A DNA stretch of 64,000 nt, from assembly GCF_003437535.1 (NCBI RefSeq), contig NZ_QSQT01000007.1, positions 62,001 to 126,000 of the forward strand, given 5' to 3'. The notes under the pieces were generated by a model. It was not told where the DNA came from. It saw only the letters and a program-made list of their open reading frames with translations, and did no database searches. Source of the stretch: Phocaeicola plebeius. GTDB lineage: Bacteria; Bacteroidota; Bacteroidia; Bacteroidales; Bacteroidaceae. Made by a program: the position numbers and the translations under genes. Each line of letters begins with the position of its first letter. The first letter of the stretch is position 1. Of the stretch, positions 8,551 to 18,462 are shown in pieces.

Positions 8551-10446
8551 TTAGTTCAACAGCAAGATAATTGTCAGGACAATGATTCCTGCCAGGAAAT
8601 AATGCGTGTAGGTTTGTACCTTTCCACTTTGTATGGGCTGTACGGTCTCTCCGGCTGCGTTGGTACCCCAGGCCATGAAATTCATGAACTGGTCGATGAC
8701 GTGGCGGTCAAACCATGCCAATGGAGTAGAGATGCAGCGGAAGATGATTTTCTTGGTCACGAACAACCAGATTTCGTCCATGTAGAAACGCTTGTAGGCC
8801 GCACGGTGCAGAGTGCTGAAGCGTGTGGCGAGCATGTCGGCTACAGGCTGCTGTTCGCGGGCGTACATCCAGGTAGCCAAGGCAATGGCGATGACGGCAA
8901 TAGCGATACTCGTACCGGCTACTGTCCAGTCGAGGTGGATGTCGTAGGATTCACCGTTGGCTGAAACGAAATGTCCGAAAGGAATAAAACCGGCTACGAT
9001 GGTGACCAGCGCCAGGAACATCAGCGGGAAAGTCATGGTCAGCGGACTTTCATGCGGCATGTGGTGTGCATGCAGTTCCTTGTTTTCCTTTCCCCAGAAG
9101 ATGCAGTAGTACAAGCGGAACATATAGAAAGCGGTCATTCCGGCAATGATGGCCATAATCCATCCCATCACGGGGCTGTACTGGAAGCAGGCGGTCAGGA
9201 TTTCATCTTTTGAGAAGAATCCGGAGAACGGAGGGATACCTGCGATGGCCAGACAGGCAATCAGGAAGGTGATGTGGGTAATCGGCATGTATTTGCGCAG
9301 ACCGCCCATGGTTTCCATTTCGTTGCTGTGTACGGCGTGGATGATGCATCCGGCTCCCAAGAAGAGCAGGGCTTTGAACATGGCGTGTGTGAACAGGTGG
9401 AACATACCGGCCATGTAACCTAAACCGCCTTCGTGCGGGTTGGCAGCCGTGCATACACCCAGTGCCACCATCATGAAACCAATCTGTGAGATGGTAGAGA
9501 AGGCCAGCACACGTTTGATGTCACTCTGTGCACAAGCTACGCTTGCGGCATAGAATGCGGTGAAAGCACCTACCCAGGCTACCAAGTGGAGTGTGTGCGG
9601 CGCGAAGCCGATGAACAAGGGGAACATACGGGCTACCAGATACACTCCGGCTACTACCATGGTAGCGGCATGAATCAGGGCAGATACCGGTGTCGGACCT
9701 TCCATGGCATCCGGCAACCAGATGTGCAGCGGGAACATGGCACTCTTTCCGGCACCACCGATGAACATCAGTCCCAATGCCCAGGGCAGCACAATTCCGG
9801 CCTGCATCAGGCGTTCGGTTCCAGGGTTGAAGGTGAAAGTCTGCATGTAGTATCCGTAGATAAGGATACCAATCAGGAAGCCCAAGTCAGCAAAACGGGT
9901 GACGATAAAGGCCTTCTTGCTGGCAGCGATTGCTTCCGGTTTGGTGTAGTAGAAACCAATAAGCAGATAGGAAGACACACCTACCAGTTCCCAGAACACA
10001 TACATCTGGAAAATGTTGGTAGCTACCACCAGGCCTAACATAGAGAAGGTAAACAGCGACAGAAAAGCGTAGTACCGCTGGAAGCCGACTTCACCTTTCA
10101 TGTAGCCGAAAGAATAGATATGTACCATTAGTGACACTGTGGAAATAACCACCAGCATCATGACGGAAATCGGATCGAGCAAAATACCCATGTCGATGTG
10201 AAGGGAGGAAGTGAACGGCAGCCATTCAATGTTCCACGGAGTCAGCGTAGGGTAGAGGCCTTCGGCAGTACGTGGAGCAGAGAAATAATTGAATGCCGTC
10301 AGATAGCTCAGCACGGCTACCGCTCCTAACGATAGGGTACCGATTGTGCCTGCTACGCGATGAGGCATTTTCATGCCGGCCAATGCCAGAACCAGGAAGC
10401 TCAGCACCGGGAGGGCAAGTATCAGAATTGTATAATCCATAAGCAA
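8551..10446 (-). CDS. nuoL: NADH-quinone oxidoreductase subunit L (complex I, antiporter-like)
   Basis: A 631-residue subunit at the tip of the membrane arm. The proton-path residues sit in 'VFWELVGVSSYLLIGFYY' (Glu) and 'GGAGKSAMFPLHIWLPDAMEGPTPVSALIHAATMV' (Lys and His). The extended C-terminal region would form the long lateral helix and final transmembrane anchor. The start could be the annotated Met or the Met two codons later (MDYTILIL). Spacing to nuoK is 20 bases and to nuoM 21 bases. Confidence 0.96.
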   Translation of the reverse strand: MLMDYTILILALPVLSFLVLALAGMKMPHRVAGTIGTLSLGAVAVLSYLTAFNYFSAPRTAEGLYPTLTPWNIEWLPFTSSLHIDMGILLDPISVMMLVVISTVSLMVHIYSFGYMKGEVGFQRYYAFLSLFTFSMLGLVVATNIFQMYVFWELVGVSSYLLIGFYYTKPEAIAASKKAFIVTRFADLGFLIGILIYGYYMQTFTFNPGTERLMQAGIVLPWALGLMFIGGAGKSAMFPLHIWLPDAMEGPTPVSALIHAATMVVAGVYLVARMFPLFIGFAPHTLHLVAWVGAFTAFYAASVACAQSDIKRVLAFSTISQIGFMMVALGVCTAANPHEGGLGYMAGMFHLFTHAMFKALLFLGAGCIIHAVHSNEMETMGGLRKYMPITHITFLIACLAIAGIPPFSGFFSKDEILTACFQYSPVMGWIMAIIAGMTAFYMFRLYYCIFWGKENKELHAHHMPHESPLTMTFPLMFLALVTIVAGFIPFGHFVSANGESYDIHLDWTVAGTSIAIAVIAIALATWMYAREQQPVADMLATRFSTLHRAAYKRFYMDEIWLFVTKKIIFRCISTPLAWFDRHVIDQFMNFMAWGTNAAGETVQPIQSGKVQTYTHYFLAGIIVLTIILLLN

Positions 10447-10466
10447 TTGAATAAAATGTGAGAAAG

Positions 10467-10784
10467 TTATCCTTTCAAGTCAGTAATATCATCGGTAAGC
10501 ACCTGTTTCAGGTTGCGATACACATTAATAATGATGGCAATGGCTACAGCCGTTTCAGCTGCGGCAATGGCTATGCCGAACAGGCTGAAGAAATGGCCTT
10601 CCAGTTGTCCGGGGAAAAGATAACGGTTGAATACCGCGAAATTGATGTTGGTTGCATTAAGCATCAATTCTACCGAAATCAGCAAAGCCAGCAAGTTTTT
10701 GCGGGTAAAGAATCCGTAGATGCCGCAAAACAACATGACGGTACTGATGACGAGGTAGTGAACTACATGAATTTCTATTTCCAT
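10467..10784 (-). CDS. nuoK: NADH-quinone oxidoreductase subunit K
   Basis: A 105-residue, three-helix membrane subunit of complex I. It shows the family core 'LLALLISVELMLNATNINFAVF' with the conserved membrane glutamate, then 'FSLFGIAIAAAETAVAIAIIINVYR' with the second glutamate. Length is standard. It sits 12 bases after nuoJ and 20 bases before nuoL. Confidence 0.96.
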   Translation of the reverse strand: MEIEIHVVHYLVISTVMLFCGIYGFFTRKNLLALLISVELMLNATNINFAVFNRYLFPGQLEGHFFSLFGIAIAAAETAVAIAIIINVYRNLKQVLTDDITDLKG

Positions 10785-10796
10785 AATCTTACTGTG

Positions 10797-11312
10797 TTAT
10801 TTTTGTTTACGTGCAATCAGTATCGCACCAATCATACAAGCTAAGAGCAATACACTGACTACCTCAAATGGTAATACAAACTGGTATTTCCCTGTACCAA
10901 TCAAGGCATGTCCGATGTTTTCTACCGGAAGTTCTACTCCTTGCGGAATCAGGTTCAGGGCAAATCCGTTGGTCATGACTAAGAAAAGCACGAGGGCTGC
11001 GCCGATAACAATGGTTAGCAATACACTGATGAGCTTGGCGCGGTTTATCTTGTACTTCATATTCTTGTCCGACTGGGTCAGCAGGATGGAGAATACATAC
11101 AGCACCACGATACCTCCGGCGTAAACCATCAGCTGTACAGCGCTCAGGAAGGTATAGCCCAGGATTCCGTAGATGGCTCCCGTACCTAAAAGAACGAACA
11201 GCAGATAAGTAGCGGCACGCAGGATTTTTCCTGTAGTGACAGCTAAAATGGAACAAGCAATGATACAGGCTCCTACGATATAAAATACGATTTCTTGAAG
11301 TGATATATTCAT
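10797..11312 (-). CDS. nuoJ: NADH-quinone oxidoreductase subunit J
   Basis: A 171-residue membrane subunit with five hydrophobic segments. The conserved helix-3 motif 'FLSAVQLMVYAGGIVVLYVFSILL', including the pi-bulge glycine region, identifies NuoJ. It is 16 bases after nuoI and 12 bases before nuoK. Confidence 0.95.
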   Translation of the reverse strand: MNISLQEIVFYIVGACIIACSILAVTTGKILRAATYLLFVLLGTGAIYGILGYTFLSAVQLMVYAGGIVVLYVFSILLTQSDKNMKYKINRAKLISVLLTIVIGAALVLFLVMTNGFALNLIPQGVELPVENIGHALIGTGKYQFVLPFEVVSVLLLACMIGAILIARKQK

Positions 11313-11328
11313 ATCCGTTTCGTTTTAT

Positions 11329-11784
11329 TTATTTCTTGTTCAGTGTCATGACGAGTTTTTCTTTCTGGAATACTGCATTCTCAAAGTCATTCGTAAACTG
11401 AATGGCATTGTGAGGGCAGGCATTGACGCACAGCATGCAGAACATGCAAGAGCCTAAGTTGTACTCGTATTTCACCAGGAATTTTTTCTTTTTACCGTCT
11501 TCCGTCTCACGCATTTCCGTGGTCAGCCGGATGGTGCCGTTCGGGCAGCTCATCTGACAAAGTCCGCAGGCAATGCAATGGTGATTTCCTTCTTCATCCA
11601 CCGGCATCACCAACATGGCCCGGTGACGTTCCGGAATGTGAAGTGTAGTATGGCGGTTTTCAGGATACTGTTCGGTAATCTTCTTCTGGCAGAATACTTT
11701 CATGGAAGTGCGCATACCTACCAGCAGGCTTTTGACTCCACCGACATATCCTTTTAAATATTCTTTAAATCCATTCATAGTCAA
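11329..11784 (-). CDS. nuoI: NADH-quinone oxidoreductase subunit I (two [4Fe-4S] clusters)
   Basis: A 151-residue ferredoxin-like peripheral subunit that carries electrons toward the NuoB cluster. Two CxxCxxCxxxC(P) motifs are present: CIACGLCQMSCP and CMFCMLCVNACP. An amphipathic N-terminal stretch would dock it on the membrane arm. The gene follows nuoH by 10 bases. Confidence 0.96.
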   Translation of the reverse strand: MTMNGFKEYLKGYVGGVKSLLVGMRTSMKVFCQKKITEQYPENRHTTLHIPERHRAMLVMPVDEEGNHHCIACGLCQMSCPNGTIRLTTEMRETEDGKKKKFLVKYEYNLGSCMFCMLCVNACPHNAIQFTNDFENAVFQKEKLVMTLNKK

Positions 11785-11794
11785 AAATTTTTAA

Positions 11795-12886
11795 TCAAAA
11801 TGTCAGACCAAATACTTTGCATACGGTCATTAATAACAATACGACCAGTGAGAGCGGCATCAGGTATTTCCATTCCAGTGTCAGTACCTGGTCGATACGC
11901 AAACGGGGGAAGGTCCAGCGAATCCACATGAGCAGGAAGACGATGAAGAAGGTCTTTCCAATGAACCATACAAATCCGGGGATGTAGTCCATCACCATGT
12001 TAAGTCCGTCGAGTCCGGCAATGTGCAAGGGCATCCAGCCTCCCAAGAACAACGTGGTGGCGATACCGGCAGTAATGAACAGGTTCAAATATTCGGCCAG
12101 ATAGAAGAATCCGAAATGCATACCCGAATATTCCGTGTGGTATCCGGCAGTCAACTCTTGTTCTGCTTCTGCCAAGTCGAACGGACCGCGGTTGGCTTCC
12201 GCGTTTCCGGCAATCAGGTAGATGATGAAAGCCATGATGGCAGGAATGTGTCCCTTGAAAATGTTCCATCCGTTAGCCTGACCTTCTACGATGGTCTGAA
12301 TGTCCATGGCACCACTCATTACGACCATGGTCAGTACGCTGAGGCCGATAGAAAGCTCGTAGCTGATGATCATGGCTCCACTTCGTACGGCACCAATCAA
12401 TGTATATTTACTGTTACTACTCCATCCGGCCAGCAAAATACCCAATACACCGATGGAAGAAGCTGCCAGCACAAAGAAGATACCGATGTTCATGTGAAGG
12501 ATTTCTCCACCTTTATTCCATGGAAGACAAGAGAATGTCAGAATGGAAGCAAGAATTACCAGGAACGGAGCCAAAGCATAAAGAAAATGGTCGGAATGCT
12601 TCAGGCTGATGATTTCCTTGGTAAGGATTTTCAATACGTCGGCAGGTACTTGCAACAAACCTCCTTTTCCTCCTACACGGTTCGGGCCGATACGGCACTG
12701 GAAAGCCGCACAGACTTTACGTTCCATGTAGATAAGAATGATGGCCAGTACCGCGTACATGACGAGGATAAATACTCCCACAACGAGTCCTTCCAATGTC
12801 AGTGCCAGCCATTCAGGCATTACACTGCAAAGGAATGCATGAATCTGCATGAGCAGCGGGCTGAGATTATAATAATCTAAAAACAT
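11795..12886 (-). CDS. nuoH: NADH-quinone oxidoreductase subunit H
   Basis: A 363-residue membrane subunit that forms part of the quinone-binding chamber. Recognisable motifs are '[34 protein letters not shown]' and '[28 protein letters not shown]', the conserved glutamate-rich loop. Eight helices are predicted by eye. The gap to nuoCD is 56 bases, the largest inside the operon, and holds no obvious signal. Confidence 0.96.
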   Translation of the reverse strand: MFLDYYNLSPLLMQIHAFLCSVMPEWLALTLEGLVVGVFILVMYAVLAIILIYMERKVCAAFQCRIGPNRVGGKGGLLQVPADVLKILTKEIISLKHSDHFLYALAPFLVILASILTFSCLPWNKGGEILHMNIGIFFVLAASSIGVLGILLAGWSSNSKYTLIGAVRSGAMIISYELSIGLSVLTMVVMSGAMDIQTIVEGQANGWNIFKGHIPAIMAFIIYLIAGNAEANRGPFDLAEAEQELTAGYHTEYSGMHFGFFYLAEYLNLFITAGIATTLFLGGWMPLHIAGLDGLNMVMDYIPGFVWFIGKTFFIVFLLMWIRWTFPRLRIDQVLTLEWKYLMPLSLVVLLLMTVCKVFGLTF

Positions 12887-12942
12887 AATTCTTTTATTTT
12901 TTCAGTTTTCTGTAATGATTGTTCCTGAAGTTTGTGTGGAGA

Positions 12943-14568
12943 TTAACGGTCAATGTCAGGGATGACAAAGTCGAGTGTACCTCCAATGGCAATTAAGTCG
13001 GCAATTTTAGCTCCACGGCAAACGGTATCCATGGCGTGAACCAACGGAAGTCCGGTGGAACGATAGTGCAGACGGTAAGGAACTTTATCACCATGGCTCT
13101 CCAATATCACATCAAACTCACCACGACTGGTTTCTACCGATGAAGTGAATACACCCTCCGGCAACTTGATGATGGGTTTGGTCTTGGCACGGAATTCTCC
13201 TTCCGGAATATTGTCAATCAGTTGCTCGATGATATGGCAAGACTCCATGATTTCGTCCATACGTACCATGTAACGGGCAAAGGAATCACCTTCCGTGTAC
13301 ACAATCTCCTTAAAGTCCACCTTGTCGTAGAGTGCGTACGGATGATGCTTACGCACGTCGTTGGCCCATCCGGAAGCACGTCCGGTACCTCCTGTACATC
13401 CCAGTGAGATGGCATCTTCCTTTGACAAAACTCCTACACCTTTCAGACGGGTATCGGCAATGACGTTTGAAGTAAAGATGTCATGATAGTCCTGAATTAC
13501 ACTGCGCAGGTGTTTGATAAAGTCTTTCACCTTCTGCTGGAAGGTAGGATGGATGTCAGCCTGTACACCTCCAATCATGTTGTAGTTCTGAATCAGACGG
13601 CCTCCGGTAGTTTCTTCAAAAATATCCAGAATCATCTCACGTTCACGGAAACCATAGAAGAAAGGAGTCAGTCCACCCATATCCATGACCAGACAGGAGT
13701 AGAACAGCAAGTGTGAGTCGATACGCTGCAACTCGTCCATGATGGTACGGATGTACTGGGCACGTTCCGGTACCTCTATTCCGGCAGCTTTTTCAATACA
13801 CATACACAACGCATGGCGATTCTGGTGAGCACTCAGGTAGTCCAGACGGTCGGTCAAGGCTAATGTCTGCGGGTAGGTGAGACTTTCGTTCATTTTTTCG
13901 ATGCCTCGGTGGATATATCCCAGTATCGGGTCAATCTTACGGATGTTTTCTCCTTCAAGAGAGGTACGCATACGCAATACACCGTGTGTAGAAGGGTGCT
14001 GCGGCCCGATATTTACTACAAAATCATCTTCTCCAAACACCACGTTCTTACGGCCCTCAAGTGTGCCGTCGGGGCGGAGAAAGTATTCATCTGTCATATC
14101 GGCATTTTCCTCGTTGTCCATCCGAAGTGGGTTGGAGTTCATGTCATAATCCTTTCGCATAGGATAGCCAATCCAGTCCTCACGCAAGAAGATACGGCGC
14201 ATATCCGGATGATTCAGGAAGCAGATACCGAAGAAGTCGTACACTTCACGTTCTTTAATCAGAGCGGTTTTCCACAAGTCGCTTACTGTGGGGAGCAATG
14301 CCTTTTCACGGTCTGTTGTTACCGCTTTGAGTGTGATTCTTGCACCTGTGCGGGTAGATTCCAGTAAATAAAGCGCACCTAAGCCTTCTTCACCCCAGTC
14401 CATTCCTACGATGTCACGCAAGAAATCCATCGGGTTTTCTTTGTCATTCAGTAGTGTCTCAGCTATCTGATGTAACTTTTCTGCCGGAACTTTTACGACA
14501 GTCTCTCCTGTCTGGCTGATTTCGGCTTCAGGAATAATGCTTGTTATTTTTTCAATTTCCATTTGCAT
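12943..14568 (-). CDS. nuoCD: Fused NADH-quinone oxidoreductase subunit C/D
   Basis: A 541-residue fusion. Residues about 1-165 are the 30-kDa NuoC domain ('EREVYDFFGICFLNHPDMRRIFLREDWIGYPMRKDY'). Residues about 180-541 are the 49-kDa NuoD domain, with 'NIGPQHPSTHGVLRM' near 190 and 'LTDRLDYLSAHQN', which line the quinone site. NuoC-NuoD fusion is known in several bacterial lineages, including Bacteroidetes and enterobacteria. Spacing is 20 bases after nuoB. Start may be Met1 or Met3. Confidence 0.96.
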   Translation of the reverse strand: MQMEIEKITSIIPEAEISQTGETVVKVPAEKLHQIAETLLNDKENPMDFLRDIVGMDWGEEGLGALYLLESTRTGARITLKAVTTDREKALLPTVSDLWKTALIKEREVYDFFGICFLNHPDMRRIFLREDWIGYPMRKDYDMNSNPLRMDNEENADMTDEYFLRPDGTLEGRKNVVFGEDDFVVNIGPQHPSTHGVLRMRTSLEGENIRKIDPILGYIHRGIEKMNESLTYPQTLALTDRLDYLSAHQNRHALCMCIEKAAGIEVPERAQYIRTIMDELQRIDSHLLFYSCLVMDMGGLTPFFYGFREREMILDIFEETTGGRLIQNYNMIGGVQADIHPTFQQKVKDFIKHLRSVIQDYHDIFTSNVIADTRLKGVGVLSKEDAISLGCTGGTGRASGWANDVRKHHPYALYDKVDFKEIVYTEGDSFARYMVRMDEIMESCHIIEQLIDNIPEGEFRAKTKPIIKLPEGVFTSSVETSRGEFDVILESHGDKVPYRLHYRSTGLPLVHAMDTVCRGAKIADLIAIGGTLDFVIPDIDR

Positions 14569-14588
14569 TTTTTCTTTTTACGTAGGGT

Positions 14589-15170
14589 TTATTCCTCTTT
14601 TTCTTTACGGTTTACTTCTCCTAAGAAGCGCTCCACTTTGATTTTACGTTGAAGCTGCATCATGCCATAGAAGAAAGCTTCCGGTCGGGGAGGACATCCC
14701 GGAATGTACACGTCTACCGGAATAATCTTGTCGATACCGTTTACTACGTGGTAAGATTTGATGAAAGGACCTCCGGAGATGGTACATCCACCTACTGCTA
14801 CTACGTATTTAGGTTCGGCCATCTGGTCATACAGACGTTTTAATACCGGAGCCATTTTGTGTGTGATGGTTCCCAACACCATGATCATATCGGCCTGACG
14901 AGGAGAGTTTCGGGTTACCTCAAACCCGAAGCGGGCCATGTCATAACGGGCTGCGCCTAATGCCATAAATTCGATGGCACAACAGCTGGTTCCGAACGTC
15001 AGACTCCAGAGCGAATTGCTTCGTCCCCAGTTAATCAGTTCGTCCACTGTTCCCAGTACGATTCCGGCACCGTCCATGTTCAGACGACGTACCATGTCTT
15101 CCAGATAATCATTGTTCTTGAAGTCCTCATACTCCATAGAACGAATAGAGGTAGCTTTTTTTACTTCCAT
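14589..15170 (-). CDS. nuoB: NADH-quinone oxidoreductase subunit B (N2 cluster)
   Basis: A 193-residue subunit holding the terminal [4Fe-4S] cluster N2 that reduces quinone. The ligand cysteines are visible in '[18 protein letters not shown]', '[13 protein letters not shown]' and '[11 protein letters not shown]'. It overlaps the end of nuoA by 10 bases, implying translational coupling. Confidence 0.97.
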   Translation of the reverse strand: MEVKKATSIRSMEYEDFKNNDYLEDMVRRLNMDGAGIVLGTVDELINWGRSNSLWSLTFGTSCCAIEFMALGAARYDMARFGFEVTRNSPRQADMIMVLGTITHKMAPVLKRLYDQMAEPKYVVAVGGCTISGGPFIKSYHVVNGIDKIIPVDVYIPGCPPRPEAFFYGMMQLQRKIKVERFLGEVNRKEKEE

Positions 15171-15511
15171 TCAAGAGCTCCTTTCCGCCAGGCGTATGCC
15201 AGGCCCAAAATTAAAACTACCAGGAAGAAACCTACACTGACCAGTGCATATACTCCTACCTGGCCGGCCACTACAGCCCAAGGAAAGAGAAATACCGTTT
15301 CAATGTCGAACATCAGGAACAAGATAGCAAACAGGTAGTAACCTGCCTTGAATTGCACCCATGATTGTCCACGCGTAGGAATACCACATTCGTACGGTTC
15401 TCCCTTCTGCGGATTGAATGACCGTGGAGCAAGTAATTTTGCGATGGTCATTGCTGCCACAACAAGGACGATAGCAGTCAGAATAACGACAATAATAAAT
15501 GTAAAAAACAT
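15161..15511 (-). CDS. nuoA: NADH-quinone oxidoreductase subunit A
   Basis: A three-helix membrane subunit. The open frame begins at 15583, but the Met at 15511 ([12 protein letters not shown]) gives 116 residues, the usual length, and starts at the first transmembrane helix; the 24 residues before it are not NuoA-like. The signatures '[12 protein letters not shown]' and '[23 protein letters not shown]' are intact. First gene of the operon. No strong -7 box is visible in front; a weak TACATTGC lies at 15580-15587 on the minus strand. Readthrough from the small gene upstream is possible. Confidence 0.93.
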   Translation of the reverse strand: MFFTFIIVVILTAIVLVVAAMTIAKLLAPRSFNPQKGEPYECGIPTRGQSWVQFKAGYYLFAILFLMFDIETVFLFPWAVVAGQVGVYALVSVGFFLVVLILGLAYAWRKGALEWK

Positions 15512-15623
15512 ATATCTAAGAATTTTTGATGATACATATAGATGATAAACTACTTCCGTTACACTGCAAGCCTCTGTCTGCAATGTATCAGAACAATCTA
15601 TTTTAAACTGTTCTTAGATAGTA

Positions 15624-16031
15624 TTAAATAAGGATTTTTTTGAGGGTATATAGATAATAGAATTTATCTAATTGTGTATAAGGATGTGTGGAATATACAG
15701 AACAGACCAGCCCTAAATGTGTGGGTGGTCTGGAAATAAAGTCTTGTCCAAACGAGAATACCGGCAGGAAAAACTTACCGTCCAGGTTTTTCTGGGTTTG
15801 TATGAATAAAATTTTCTGCGGAATATCTGCTTGTATGTTGGCAATCAGAAAGTCAAGCGTTTTCGAAGGAATATTGTCCGGATGCTGGTAGATGGAATCA
15901 GCCGATTGGGTTTCCTCTGCTGTATTGTTCTCATTGAGCACGGTGGAATAAAGCGCAAAGAAGTTTGCTCCTATGAGTACACTCATAAGAGTAATTAGGG
16001 ATATACAAGCAAAAATCTTCCACTTATTCAT
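15624..16031 (-). CDS. Small membrane-anchored protein of unknown function
   Basis: A 135-residue open frame with a clear N-terminal hydrophobic segment (about 5-28, 'IFACISLITLMSVLIGANFFALYS'), then a polar region. I do not recognise the family. Support for its being real: a TACATTTG promoter box 23 bases upstream, a basic-hydrophobic signal anchor, and no better frame here. It ends 112 bases before nuoA on the same strand with no clear terminator between, so it may be co-transcribed with the nuo genes, but nothing in its sequence ties it to complex I. Confidence 0.6.
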   Translation of the reverse strand: MNKWKIFACISLITLMSVLIGANFFALYSTVLNENNTAEETQSADSIYQHPDNIPSKTLDFLIANIQADIPQKILFIQTQKNLDGKFFLPVFSFGQDFISRPPTHLGLVCSVYSTHPYTQLDKFYYLYTLKKILI

Positions 16032-16053
16032 GCTAATACCTTCAAAAACGCTG

Positions 16054-16061
16054 CAAATGTA
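16054..16061 (-). promoter_or_regulatory. -7 box for the gene at 15624-16031
   Basis: TACATTTG on the minus strand is an exact match to the Bacteroidetes -7 consensus TAnnTTTG, 22 bases before the start codon. No convincing -33 TTTG is seen. Confidence 0.55.
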
Positions 16062-16128
16062 GCCATTTATTTTGATTCATGAATCTGTATTTTCATTAAT
16101 TTTTCTTGTCAGGCAGTTTGCTCTGTTT

Positions 16129-18462
16129 TTAGAAAGGATAACCAATGGCAAAATGAATACCCATTCCGTCCTTGAATTTAGGTATATTATAGTATCCACT
16201 CTTTTCGGTATCGTATGGCACATGAAGGGCAAAACCGAAGTCCAGTCTCAGAATCAGGAAGGAAAGGTCATAACGAATTCCTACTCCAGTTCCCAATGCA
16301 ATGCTGTCAAAGAAATGCCGGAGATTGAATTCTGCACCGGGGCGAGCTTCATCTTTGCGCATAAGCCATACATTTCCTGCATCTAAAAAAGCTGCTCCGT
16401 TTAAGTTTCCTCCCATAAAATTTGAAAAGATACGGAAACGGTATTCCAGGTTGGCTTCCAGTTTGATGTCTCCTGTTTCATCCACGTAGGAATAACCTGA
16501 ATTATTAGCCGGGTGGAATCTTCCCGGACCGATGGAGCGTACGGTAAAGGCACGAATACTGTTGGCACCTCCCACATAGAACTGTTCGCTATAAGGTGCG
16601 ATTGTCTTGTTGCCGTATGCCCATATCACTCCTCCCATCAGTCGGGTAGCTAACTGTTGCTTTTCACTGATGTGGTAGGTATATCTTACTTCTGAAGAAT
16701 ATTTCAGGAACTGCGCAAACGGATTTCCCAATAGTTCCTTCTCCTTTTTGCTGAATTTCTGTCCAAAAGCCGCATAAATGACGGATGTCACATTTCCGGC
16801 AGAGGTGAGTGAGTTTTCCCACCACACACGGTTCTTTTTCTTCCGGTAGCTGTTGTCGTAAGTAACCGTGTAGGTCAGTGACGGAATGAACTGGTCGTCC
16901 AAACTATGGAACAGCATCGGGTTGGCATTGGCAATGGAGTCAAAGCGTGCGGTACGGTGCTGCAAAGTGTTGAATGCCAGGTGAATTGGAGTTACGGTAT
17001 GCTTAATACTGCGTTTCGGTTGAAAACTATAGGATACAGTACCTCCAAATGACAACATCTTGAAGTAGCGGGCACGATTCACCTGTTCTGCGTAAATCTT
17101 AAAGTTGGTTTCAGACGGGAAACGGAAGGGGTCTACCCGATTTCTAATCCATGGTAAAACCAGTCGTGGAAAATTCAGAGAGAGGGCAGCTCCCAGCTCG
17201 TAAGAATTCATCACAGAACTTTCCCCGTCTACAGTAGAACTGGTCTGCCATTCGTATGAACCTTTCAACTCTAAGTTCAAGGAAGCACCCATTCTTTTGA
17301 AATTCTTCTTTGAAAGATTGAATTTGGCTCCCGGCCCTGTTTGCTTGGTACTCTTGGTGGTGACATTAAGTTCCAGTTCGCTGTCATAAGGCAGGTCGAA
17401 CATGGCATTGACCGTAATGTCCAGGGTATCTCTTCCCGGACGAGGAGTGTAATTGAAATCATTGTATTTGAACACGCCTAATCTGGACAATGCCTGCTGG
17501 GTATAGTTCTGGCGTTGCTGAGAATACATTTCTCCGCTTTTATAAAGAAAACGTCGGCGGAGTACCCCATATCGTATGCCCGGCTTTTTTCCTGCATAAT
17601 TAATGGTGAAGTTATGAAAATTCAATGAATCATTGGGTTGTTCTCCATTATGTCCTACTAGATTGATGCTTGTCTTTCCAATATAGTAAGTACGCAATCC
17701 CTCTTCCGGAATATTATGTTTCTGTACAACTCTTAAGTTGACATAACCGGGACGAATCAATGTGTCGGCCATGAACGTAATAAAATCTGGGCGATAGAAA
17801 TAATATCCGTTGTTACGGAATAGTTCTACCAGGCGATTCCTTTCTTCGTCCAATTTATTGACAGTGAACGCATCTTCTTTTATTAACAGGCGTTTACTAT
17901 ATGTAGCATGAATCAGACTGTCTTCCTTGGGTGAAAATCCTACATAGGTAACGGAGTCTAATTTGTAACGTTGTCCGGTGTATATGGTATAATTTAATTT
18001 GGCTTTCTTCGGGTTCTTGGCTGTATCTACTTGCACTGTCACGTTGCCTTGGAAAAAGCCATTTTCACGTAAAACGTTACTTGCTACCTTTGTACGGGTA
18101 TCAGGGTTAACGGTAGATACATAAATCGGGTCGGCAGCCAGTTTCTTGAAAATCCATTTACCAATACCTTTTTCGTATCGTTCAAACCGGTTATACACCC
18201 ATAGTCCTAATGGGAAAGGGATACGGAGGTTGGGGCTGCCGAAAAATGAATTGTTCGGTGCCACGTTCAATGCGCCTTGTACTTCTTCCAAAGTAGCTTC
18301 TCCATTATCGGCTTCATTGTATCCCACAATTTTAGGAGTCGGTGTACCGATATAGAGCAACTCGTCTTCCGGAAGATGCTTGGTTGTGGAACATCCGGTT
18401 ATGATAAATAACAGAAGTCCTGTCAGTAACAGTTTATTTATTCTTCTCTTCCTCATTTTCAT
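16129..18462 (-). CDS. TamA-like Omp85 outer-membrane assembly protein (lipoprotein)
   Basis: An Omp85-superfamily protein of about 777 residues. The open frame reaches 18555, but Met at 18462 (MKMRKRRINKLLL) gives a proper lipoprotein signal ending in ITGCSTTKHLP, so that start is preferred. POTRA-like repeats occupy roughly residues 100-330 and a surface-antigen barrel the C-terminal half ('LGNPFAQFLKYSSEVRYTYHIS', 'FYVGGANSIRAFTVRSIGPG', ending FAIGYPF). The GGxxSIRGF-like motif is the lid-lock signature of Omp85 proteins. It overlaps the tamB-like gene by about 29 bases, so the pair is co-translated and probably works together in inserting proteins or moving lipids to the outer membrane. 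Confidence 0.9.
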   Translation of the reverse strand: MKMRKRRINKLLLTGLLLFIITGCSTTKHLPEDELLYIGTPTPKIVGYNEADNGEATLEEVQGALNVAPNNSFFGSPNLRIPFPLGLWVYNRFERYEKGIGKWIFKKLAADPIYVSTVNPDTRTKVASNVLRENGFFQGNVTVQVDTAKNPKKAKLNYTIYTGQRYKLDSVTYVGFSPKEDSLIHATYSKRLLIKEDAFTVNKLDEERNRLVELFRNNGYYFYRPDFITFMADTLIRPGYVNLRVVQKHNIPEEGLRTYYIGKTSINLVGHNGEQPNDSLNFHNFTINYAGKKPGIRYGVLRRRFLYKSGEMYSQQRQNYTQQALSRLGVFKYNDFNYTPRPGRDTLDITVNAMFDLPYDSELELNVTTKSTKQTGPGAKFNLSKKNFKRMGASLNLELKGSYEWQTSSTVDGESSVMNSYELGAALSLNFPRLVLPWIRNRVDPFRFPSETNFKIYAEQVNRARYFKMLSFGGTVSYSFQPKRSIKHTVTPIHLAFNTLQHRTARFDSIANANPMLFHSLDDQFIPSLTYTVTYDNSYRKKKNRVWWENSLTSAGNVTSVIYAAFGQKFSKKEKELLGNPFAQFLKYSSEVRYTYHISEKQQLATRLMGGVIWAYGNKTIAPYSEQFYVGGANSIRAFTVRSIGPGRFHPANNSGYSYVDETGDIKLEANLEYRFRIFSNFMGGNLNGAAFLDAGNVWLMRKDEARPGAEFNLRHFFDSIALGTGVGIRYDLSFLILRLDFGFALHVPYDTEKSGYYNIPKFKDGMGIHFAIGYPF

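Noticed and set aside
12023..12880. A 285-codon open frame on the plus strand opposite nuoH
   Set aside because: It is fully antisense to a conserved complex I subunit, has polar low-complexity composition and no start signals. The same holds for other long antisense frames in the nuo genes (for example 7457-8071 and 6137-6757).
15512..15583. The longer nuoA start at 15583
   Set aside because: The extra 24 residues are not part of the NuoA family and precede the first transmembrane helix; the Met at 15511 gives the normal length.
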